A stretch of DNA of 47,591 nt from Treponema sp. (lineage in GTDB: Bacteria > Spirochaetota > Spirochaetia > Treponematales > Breznakiellaceae): contig JAISEA010000078.1 of assembly GCA_031264475.1 (NCBI GenBank), positions 1 through 47,591 on the forward strand, written 5' to 3'. Position numbers and translations under genes: made by a program. The notes beneath the pieces were generated by a model that saw nothing but the letters and a program-made list of their open reading frames with translations, made no database searches and had not been told where the DNA came from. This document shows, piece after piece, positions 35,205 through 41,252 of this stretch. Within the stretch, counting starts at the first letter, position 1, and each line of letters starts with the position of its first letter.

Positions 35205-35600
35205 ATGAGAAATCGTATCATAAGCGGTGTTGGCGCCGTTGCGTTGGGGGCGCTTATCGCGTTAGGTCCCCGGTTTCTTTTCAAAGTTTGCAGTCCGACC
35301 GGGCATGGCTTTTTGCGGTGCCATTGGTCGGCGCAAGGGGAAGTTGGCGTGGGCGCGTTGATAGCGGTATTGGGCGTTGGGCTATTGCTGTTTGCGGAGA
35401 CTAAAGTGCGGCTTGGGCTTACCATTGGGGCGTTCTTTTCCGGCGTTATCGCCCTGTGTATTCCCCATGCGCTTATCGGGGGTTGCGGTATGGCGAGTAT
35501 GGCGTGCCGCAGGGTCGCGTTCCCCGCGCTTACCGTTATCGGGATCATATTGCTTGCCGGTATGGCGGCTAACGCGGTTTATCTTACCCGCAAGGAATAA
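35205..35600 (+). CDS. DUF4418-family membrane protein
   Basis: 131 aa, four hydrophobic segments. The family pattern is clear: an N-terminal RNRIISGVGAVALGALIALGP, the VCSPTGHGFLRCHWSAQGEV loop with paired cysteines, an internal ETKVRLGLTIGAFFSGVIAL helix, the PHALIGGCGMASMACR loop with two more cysteines, and a final helix. Function is unknown; related proteins often sit next to ABC transporter genes. ATG 35205 has GGAGG 7 nt upstream; the frame is open 8 codons further up. The conserved extracytoplasmic cysteines and the Cys-rich lipoprotein just upstream may be linked. Confidence 0.75.
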   Translation: MRNRIISGVGAVALGALIALGPRFLFKVCSPTGHGFLRCHWSAQGEVGVGALIAVLGVGLLLFAETKVRLGLTIGAFFSGVIALCIPHALIGGCGMASMACRRVAFPALTVIGIILLAGMAANAVYLTRKE

Positions 35601-35607
35601 CTTTGTT

Positions 35608-35632
35608 CTGCCCCTAGTAGGGGCAGGATTTT
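35608..35632 (+). terminator. Short hairpin after the DUF4418 gene
   Basis: CTGCCCC (35608-35614) pairs with GGGGCAG (35620-35626) around TAGTA, followed by GATTTT. Partial terminator at best. Confidence 0.45.
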
Positions 35633-35643
35633 ATGGAGGAATT

Positions 35644-35769
35644 ATGAAGACTTTAAAGAAAAGGCTAATTCTGGTTGTCGGCGTGAGAACAGGTAACGTC
35701 AAAATCGCTAACAAGACGCAGGTAATCATCTCCGGGAAAACGAAAGGAGGAAAGATATGTCTGATATAG
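35644..35769 (+). CDS. Small basic peptide, 41 aa (uncertain)
   Basis: MKTLKKRLILVVGVRTGNVK continues for 21 more residues and stops 13 bp into the next gene. GGAGGAATT before the ATG is a good ribosome site, and the overlap with 35757 would couple translation. There is no recognisable domain. It may be a leader peptide or the stump of a longer gene. Confidence 0.35.
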   Translation: MKTLKKRLILVVGVRTGNVKIANKTQVIISGKTKGGKICLI

Positions 35770-36392
35770 ACAAGTACGGTACAGGAGATATGCTCGCGCT
35801 GTTGAAACAGCAGAAGCAGGCGCTTACAGACCAAGAAACAACCAAACAGTTAGCCCGTTCCGCGTATGCAATAATAAGAGATACCGCCGGATCAAATTCG
35901 TTTATACAAGCTCTTACAGGGTTTGCCGGTTTTCCATTTAACCTTATTGTAGATGGTGTTGTACTTTTTACGCACTATGGAGCCATGATCAACAAAATTA
36001 GACTGGTATACAATCAAGACCCTGTTACACAAGATGAAATGTCAGCCGTAATCAAACAAATCTCAAAAGAAATCTTGTTTGATATAATCATAGACAAGGC
36101 ATTGGGAAGTATTCCGATTATTGGCATATATCCTAATATGATTTGCGCTAAATATATGACATGGAGAGTAGGTATATTGTTTACGATGCTGTCAAGTAGA
36201 GGGGGCGACATTAGCAAAGTTGACGCTGAGAAAACGGTAAAACTGATACGGATGGTGTTTCCACAAAGTGAGGCTTTGAAATTTACGACTCCTGATTATA
36301 AGAGTTATGAGAAATTGGTAATTTCTGTAACCGGTGCGTCAATCCCCGACTTCGATGAAAAAGTCAATAAAGCGCTGTCGGCAATGATGTAA
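35757..36392 (+). CDS. Protein of unknown function, possibly DUF697-like (211 aa)
   Basis: A helical protein. An amphipathic Gln-rich start (TGDMLALLKQQKQALTDQET) is followed by GFAGFPFNLIVDGVVLFTHY and SIPIIGIYPNMICAKYMTWR, two hydrophobic stretches that resemble the membrane-associated DUF697/YcjF pattern. The resemblance is loose. AAAGGAGG precedes the ATG. It is more AT-rich than the genes on either side, a sign of separate origin. Confidence 0.6.
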   Translation: MSDIDKYGTGDMLALLKQQKQALTDQETTKQLARSAYAIIRDTAGSNSFIQALTGFAGFPFNLIVDGVVLFTHYGAMINKIRLVYNQDPVTQDEMSAVIKQISKEILFDIIIDKALGSIPIIGIYPNMICAKYMTWRVGILFTMLSSRGGDISKVDAEKTVKLIRMVFPQSEALKFTTPDYKSYEKLVISVTGASIPDFDEKVNKALSAMM

Positions 36393-36412
36393 AGTAAGGG
36401 GTATACATACGG

Positions 36413-36500
36413 AAAACCTGGGCGGTCTTTCGGTGCTTATCGGGATTGTTACGGTATGGCGGCTAACGCGGTTTATCTTATCCGCAAGGAATAACCTTGT
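36413..36500 (+). repeat. Partial duplicate of the DUF4418 gene 3' end
   Basis: The stretch containing GGTATGGCGGCTAACGCGG and the following TTTATCTTATCCGCAAGGAATAAC is nearly identical to 35561-35603, including the stop codon and downstream bases. It sits just before the 36552 lipoprotein gene, which points to segmental duplication in this island. Confidence 0.8.
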
Positions 36501-36551
36501 TCAGTCTTGCCCGCAGAGGGGTGGAGATATATTTTTTAAGGGAGGAAAGTA

Positions 36552-37943
36552 ATGCAGACTTTCAATTACCATGAGGGGAAGGAATCCCCTGTAAAAGGCG
36601 AATATTGCGTATTGAAAAGCTGGGTAGAAAGAGTATTCGTCTTATTTATTGTCGGGTTGGTGGGCGTTTCATGCTCATCGACGAACCCTTACGCCCGCGT
36701 TGACGGGGCGGTAAGCAGTGGGGACTACAAATCCGCTGAAACCCTGTTGGAAGAGAACAAAACGTACATCTATAGCACGCGAAATGATCGCATACTCTAC
36801 GAGCTGGACAAGGGCGTGCTTGCGCATTATGCGGGCAAGTACGATGCGTCCATAGAATTACTCCAAAATGGTGAACAAGACATCACGGAGGCATACACGC
36901 AGAGCATAACGAAGCTGACGGCTTCGGCGATTGTCAACGACAACAGCAAAAATTATGACGGCGAAGACTACGAGGATGTGTATATTAATGCGTTCAATGC
37001 GCTGAATTACTACCATAAAGGCGACATGGAAGGCGCGGTTGTGGAAATTCGGCGCATGAATGAGAAACTTGCCTATCTGGAGACCAAATATTCAGCTTTG
37101 GAGGCGCAAATGAACACGATTGATCGAAGAGTTCAGTCGCAAGGCTTGTTCAGTTCCAAGTTTGCCAACTCCGCGCTTGGGCGTTATCTGGGCGTTTTGT
37201 TCTATCGGACTAACGGGGACGCGGATGATGCGCGGATCGACCATGATTGGTTGGTGGCGGCTTATGACAACGCGCCAGACATCTATGCTTTCCCTGTCCC
37301 CGGCTCATTGGAAGAAGAATTGAACGTTCCGACAGGCAAGGCGCGGCTCAACATCCTCGCTTTTGCCGGGCTTTCTCCGGTGAAACAGGAAGTTGTATCG
37401 TATATTCCTATGGTTGTTACGCCAGATAACATAAAAATTGCTCTGCCGGAACTTGTTCATCGCCCGTCAAGCGTAAACAGGATAGAAGTCACCATAAAAG
37501 GAGGACAAACCTTCCGATTGGAGCAGTTGGAAGACGTGGATGCTGTGGTGCGGGAGACGTTCAAGAACAAAATTGCGTTAATAGAGCGAAAAACGGTGAT
37601 CCGCTCGACCATAAAAGGCGTAACGGCTGTGACGACCCGCGAAGTGGGAAGGGGTTTAAGCACCAGCGACGACAGTACCGTAGCCGCCGTAGGAACGCTT
37701 ATGAATATATTTGGGAGTATTGGGAAAGCCGCCGCTGACGCAAGCGAAAAAGCCGACCTGCGAATGTCGCGTTACTTCCCCGGCAAAGCCTACGCTGGGG
37801 GTTTGACGCTTGATCCGGGGGTTTATTCCTTCGCCGTGTATTATTATGGCGTGGACGGTTCACTGATCGAGTCCCGCGCCTACGAAAATGTGTCGGTGAA
37901 GGCGGAAACCCTGAACCTCGTCGAAGCCGTGTGCTTAAAATAA
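36552..37943 (+). CDS. COG3014-like lipoprotein
   Basis: 463 aa from ATG 36552 (GGGAGG 8 nt upstream). A lipobox VGVSC appears at about residue 41, after a hydrophobic run (VFVLFIVGLVGV), so the mature lipoprotein begins CSSTNPYARVDGAVSSGDYK. The 25 residues ahead of the signal are unusual; a TTG 20 codons in (MKSWVERVFVLF) would give a normal signal but lacks a good ribosome site. The body has TPR-like helices (SGDYKSAETLLEENK, AGKYDASIELLQNGEQD, then YYHKGDMEGAVVEIRR) followed by a beta-rich C-terminal half. This resembles the uncharacterised COG3014 family. It begins a run of four lipoprotein genes. Confidence 0.75.
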   Translation: MQTFNYHEGKESPVKGEYCVLKSWVERVFVLFIVGLVGVSCSSTNPYARVDGAVSSGDYKSAETLLEENKTYIYSTRNDRILYELDKGVLAHYAGKYDASIELLQNGEQDITEAYTQSITKLTASAIVNDNSKNYDGEDYEDVYINAFNALNYYHKGDMEGAVVEIRRMNEKLAYLETKYSALEAQMNTIDRRVQSQGLFSSKFANSALGRYLGVLFYRTNGDADDARIDHDWLVAAYDNAPDIYAFPVPGSLEEELNVPTGKARLNILAFAGLSPVKQEVVSYIPMVVTPDNIKIALPELVHRPSSVNRIEVTIKGGQTFRLEQLEDVDAVVRETFKNKIALIERKTVIRSTIKGVTAVTTREVGRGLSTSDDSTVAAVGTLMNIFGSIGKAAADASEKADLRMSRYFPGKAYAGGLTLDPGVYSFAVYYYGVDGSLIESRAYENVSVKAETLNLVEAVCLK

Positions 37944-37952
37944 GGAGAAACT

Positions 37953-38693
37953 ATGAGATTTTTTGCGATGATTGTTATTTTTACCACGCTGGCGCTCGTC
38001 GGTTGTTCGACAACGATCTACGGCGTGCCAGAGGAAATGCGCGTCTATACGGAAACCGTTGAAATGCCGGGGGTGACGAAGGAGGATTTGACGGAAACGG
38101 TACGAATCCAGCGAGTTTCCACCGTAAATCAGAGCGCGAATGACATGGAAGTAACGGTTGAAGACGAGCGCTACACGGTAACCTTCAAGAATAACACCAA
38201 AACGATGAGCAATACCACAACGATAAACCAACAATGGACACGATGGCGTTCCCAAGCCGATGCTTTACGCAAGGGCGTGTACACGGCGAGCTTTGCTTCG
38301 CTCGCGCAGACGGCTTCCGCTTCATCCCCGAAAGAAGAAGTTCAAGAAAACCAATACGCCGCGGCTCTGGCAGAGGCGGAAAGCAAGCAGGAAACCTATT
38401 TGCCTCAACCCGTGGCGCAACCGACTGTTCAATCTGGCAATTCTGGTGATCTTGCTGGGCAATATCGTTCATGGGAACGGAACGCCGCGACTTTTTATGC
38501 GGGCTACAACTTCACTTTAGCGCGGATAAGGAACGGGGCGAGTGGGCTTGACTATATGTTAATGCAAGACGAGCGGGATTTACGAACCGCGCAGGAGAGA
38601 ATGATCCAAATTCGGACGCTGGCGGCGCAAAGAGGCGTAAACATCGCGCCGTCCGCTTATGAGAATCAGGGCGTGGAAAGGGCGCAGAGGTAG
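37953..38693 (+). CDS. Putative lipoprotein (246 aa), distant paralogue of the 39486 product
   Basis: Signal peptide MRFFAMIVIFTTLALVGC with a lipobox. The mature part starts STTIYGVPEEMRVYTETVEM, and its YTETVEMPG...DL segment matches the YSETVQVPR...DL segment of the 39486 protein, so both may carry a DUF4468-like beta domain. A Gln/Glu/Ala-rich linker (about 120-160) leads to a charged helical C-terminus. AAGGAG lies before the ATG. It starts 9 bp after the COG3014-like gene. Confidence 0.7.
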   Translation: MRFFAMIVIFTTLALVGCSTTIYGVPEEMRVYTETVEMPGVTKEDLTETVRIQRVSTVNQSANDMEVTVEDERYTVTFKNNTKTMSNTTTINQQWTRWRSQADALRKGVYTASFASLAQTASASSPKEEVQENQYAAALAEAESKQETYLPQPVAQPTVQSGNSGDLAGQYRSWERNAATFYAGYNFTLARIRNGASGLDYMLMQDERDLRTAQERMIQIRTLAAQRGVNIAPSAYENQGVERAQR

Positions 38694-38702
38694 GAGGGAG
38701 AG

Positions 38703-39401
38703 ATGAAAGTATATTTTGCTTTGGTTATTGTGCTATGCGCGAGTTGCGCGACCGAAACGGTGATGACATATCCAGTACAAAGCGTCAAGGAAACGCCTCG
38801 CGGCGCGTATATTGGGTTGATTTCGCCGGGCGCTGAGGCAGAATCCTTTATCAATGGTCAACCCGTGTTCCTAAACGCGGAAGGCTCGTTGTTTTTACAA
38901 GGCGTTATTCACCATTGGTATGAAGAATCCCATGCTCCCGCGCCGAATTCGGACGCTGACGCGGTGAACGCCCTAGCATCATTGGTGAATTCCGCGGAAT
39001 TGCCGTCAAATATGGACTCGCTTTACCTTGTCATGGGAAAAATCGGGGCAGGCGCGAGGGCGGCTGAACAAACCATCGGGGGAAAATCGGTTAAAACCTA
39101 TGCACTTGACGCGGGCGTTGAGGAAATAATAGCCGCGATAGAGGCGGAGGTCGCGGATAGAAAGACCGTCGTCGTGTATCTTGTCTTGAACGGTGAGCAA
39201 AGCGCGGAGTCTGACTTTATTGCGGGTCTTTCTGAGAAGGCAGTTTCGGGAGCGTCAACGCCCCGTACTATTTTGAGTCTGGACACGAACAAAACACCGC
39301 AGAGAACGGTCCAAATTGACAGGTACACTACGGGAATGAATTGGCTTATCGCGCTTCTTGTTATCGGCACGATAGGAATAATTACCGTGGTTACCCTTTA
39401 A
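38703..39401 (+). CDS. Putative lipoprotein with C-terminal transmembrane helix (232 aa)
   Basis: MKVYFALVIVLCASC is a short lipoprotein signal. The mature domain is mixed alpha/beta (GAYIGLISPGAEAESFINGQ, TVVVYLVLNGEQSAESDFIA), and the protein ends in a hydrophobic helix (MNWLIALLVIGTIGIITVVTL minus its last residue). A protein lipidated at one end and membrane-spanning at the other is unusual. GGAGGGAG precedes the ATG by 2-8 nt. No family recognised. Confidence 0.65.
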   Translation: MKVYFALVIVLCASCATETVMTYPVQSVKETPRGAYIGLISPGAEAESFINGQPVFLNAEGSLFLQGVIHHWYEESHAPAPNSDADAVNALASLVNSAELPSNMDSLYLVMGKIGAGARAAEQTIGGKSVKTYALDAGVEEIIAAIEAEVADRKTVVVYLVLNGEQSAESDFIAGLSEKAVSGASTPRTILSLDTNKTPQRTVQIDRYTTGMNWLIALLVIGTIGIITVVTL

Positions 39402-39485
39402 GAGAATCATTCGTTGAATGATAGGTAAACGCCGGCGGGCGACGGGTTTGCGGGCAAACTCCGCGAAACGCAAAGGAAGGATTTT

Positions 39486-40142
39486 ATGAAACATAGTCAT
39501 GTTTTTATAGCAATCGTGGCAGTCGCGCTGAGTGTATCCTGCGCGAGTATGCAAAAAATTAAGCCGGAAGAGGGAAATTATTCCGAAACCGTGCAGGTTC
39601 CGCGGATGAACGCCGCGGATTTATTCAAAACTATCAACTTATGGTTGACGAATCGCTTTGCGGAACAACAACGGGGTTACCAAAGCGGAGAATTGACCAT
39701 TTTTGATGATCAGCCGATTCAAACTCTCACTATTTCTGAGGGAATAAGTGGAAAAATGGTGTCTGTACGCGACTATTTTATCATTCCCCCTTCGGTAATA
39801 GACACGGCAAACGAAGCCCAGGGAGTAATTGGTGGAGAATACACCTATGTGTATAAGGAAGTTGTCATTAAAAACAGCGGTGAGATTCTCCGTTGTCTAT
39901 CCGCCAACTTCACCATTACTGTTTCTGACGAGGAATATACGATTTCCTTCTCGAATCCCTATCATCGGAAGCACGCATCTTTCAACAGGAACAACACAAA
40001 GCTGGGAAAACCGATAACTATTGTTACTTCTGCGCGGGATGGAACGCTGGCTGATGGTTTTTACAGACCCTATTTAGAACCTACTAAGGCGGAATGGGAG
40101 GCTCTTTCAACAAGCCTCAAGAATTTCGTCATAGGCAACTAG
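39486..40142 (+). CDS. Putative DUF4468-like lipoprotein (218 aa)
   Basis: Signal MKHSHVFIAIVAVALSVSC with a lipobox. The mature region GNYSETVQVPRMNAADLFKT, then INLWLTNRF, followed by the beta strands of SGEILRCLSANFTITVSDEE, fits the DUF4468/TBP-like-fold pattern seen in envelope lipoproteins. AAGGA lies 9 nt before the ATG. Last gene of the lipoprotein run; a hairpin terminator follows 11 bp after the stop. Confidence 0.7.
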   Translation: MKHSHVFIAIVAVALSVSCASMQKIKPEEGNYSETVQVPRMNAADLFKTINLWLTNRFAEQQRGYQSGELTIFDDQPIQTLTISEGISGKMVSVRDYFIIPPSVIDTANEAQGVIGGEYTYVYKEVVIKNSGEILRCLSANFTITVSDEEYTISFSNPYHRKHASFNRNNTKLGKPITIVTSARDGTLADGFYRPYLEPTKAEWEALSTSLKNFVIGN

Positions 40143-40153
40143 TTTTCTTAACA

Positions 40154-40189
40154 AAGAGCGCCGAAAAATGCCCGTCCCTCGGCGCTCTT
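40154..40189 (+). terminator. Terminator of the lipoprotein operon
   Basis: AAGAGCGCCG (40154-40163) pairs perfectly with CGGCGCTCTT (40180-40189) around a 16-nt loop, 11 bp past the last stop. Confidence 0.65.
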
Positions 40190-40263
40190 CTAATAACCCG
40201 TCCAAATCAACGCTTAACCCGCCTAAATACCTGCCTAGCCCTCCCGAATACTCGCCGACCCCT

Positions 40264-40912
40264 GTCTGAGAGTATCCGTTGGGTCTCTGAGAGTATCCGT
40301 TGGGTCTCTGAGAGTATCCGTTGGGTCTCTGAGAGTATCCGTTGGGTCTCTGAGAGTGTCCGTTGGGTCTCTGAGAGTGTCCGTTGGGTCTCTGAGAGTG
40401 TCCGTCGGGTCTCTGAGAGTGTCCATCGGGTCTCTGAGAGTGTCCATCGGGTCTCTGAGAGTGTCCGTTGGGTCTCTGAGAGTGTCCGTCGGGTCTCTGA
40501 GAGTGTCCGTCGGGTCTCTGAGAGTGTCCGTCGGGTCTCTGAGAGTATCCATCGGGTCTCTGAGAGTGTCCGTTGGGTCTCTGAGAGTGTCCGTTGGGTC
40601 TCTGAGAGTGTCCGTCGGGTCTCTGAGAATGTCCGTTGGGTCTCTGAGAATGTCCGTCGGGTCTCTGAGAATGTCCGTCGGGTCTCTGAGAGTGTCCGTC
40701 GGGTCTCTGAGAGTGTCCATCGGGTCTCTGAGAGTGTCCGTCGGGTCTCTGAGAGTGTCCGTCGGGTCTCTGAGAGTATCCATCGGGTCTCTGAGAGTGT
40801 CCGTCGGGTCTCTGAGAGTGTCCGTCGGGTCTCTGAGAGTGTCCGTCGGGTCTCTGAGAGTGTCCGTCGGGTCTCTGAGAGTGTCCATCGGGTCTCTGAG
40901 AGTGTCCGTTGT
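40264..40912. repeat. Tandem array 3, 21-bp unit, about 31 copies
   Basis: The unit is GAGAGTGTCC followed by GTCGGGTCTCT (21 bp). Differences are confined to a few sites: GTATCC/GTGTCC, GTTGGG/GTCGGG/ATCGGG and GAGAGT/GAGAAT. Like variants cluster, as expected from unit-by-unit expansion. Each unit contains the near-palindrome CTCTGAGAG. Frames are open on both strands (RVSESVR on plus, DPTDTLR on minus), so the long ORFs here are not evidence of a protein. Confidence 0.96.
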
Positions 40913-41070
40913 CAACGAGTTACGGCTTCATATTATCTTAAATATTTGAATGATATTCTTGGGGATTTTTAAAAACGCATAGGCAAAATAAGTTAAATGA
41001 GTAAGTGAAAAGAGTAGGTTATAGCGAAGGTTAATTGAGGAAAATAAGTTTTTTAATGGGTATTATATGA

Positions 41071-41108
41071 AAAAAGGCGCCGCTGTGCTTGACAAACGGC
41101 GCCTTTTT
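41071..41108. terminator. Strong bidirectional terminator
   Basis: AAAAAGGCGCCG (41071-41082) pairs perfectly with CGGCGCCTTTTT (41097-41108), 12 bp, 14-nt loop, with T-runs on both strands. On minus it would end the M16C transcript. Confidence 0.75.
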
Positions 41109-41140
41109 CCTTTTCTTCTTTCTTGTGCGCCGCCTCCCTT

Positions 41141-41252
41141 CGCACAACGAATAGGTTCCGCTTGCCTGCAAGCGGAACCGTCAGGACGGGGACAGCGGCG
41201 CTCCCTTTCGGATAACGCCCGTTGTGAAGTATTTAAACACCCGAAGGGTGCG
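41141..41252. repeat. Dispersed mosaic repeat, copy R1 (3' of the M16C gene)
   Basis: Parts in plus order: perfect hairpin GGTTCCGCTTG/CAAGCGGAACC (41154-41164 with 41169-41179), GACAGCGGCGCTCCC, TTTCGGATAACGCCCGTTG, TGAAGTATTTAAAC and the terminal hairpin ACACCCGAAGGGTG. The same parts in the same order occur at 44231, 44576 and 47429. It abuts the stop codon of the M16C gene. Confidence 0.85.

Noticed and set aside
5015..40912. CRISPR arrays
   Set aside because: Units are contiguous with no unique spacers, the period is 21 bp, and no cas gene is present.
40094..40972. A 292-aa ORF and antisense ORFs in array 3 (RVSESVR / DPTDTLR)
   Set aside because: Repeat-driven open frames; the start lies inside the upstream lipoprotein gene.
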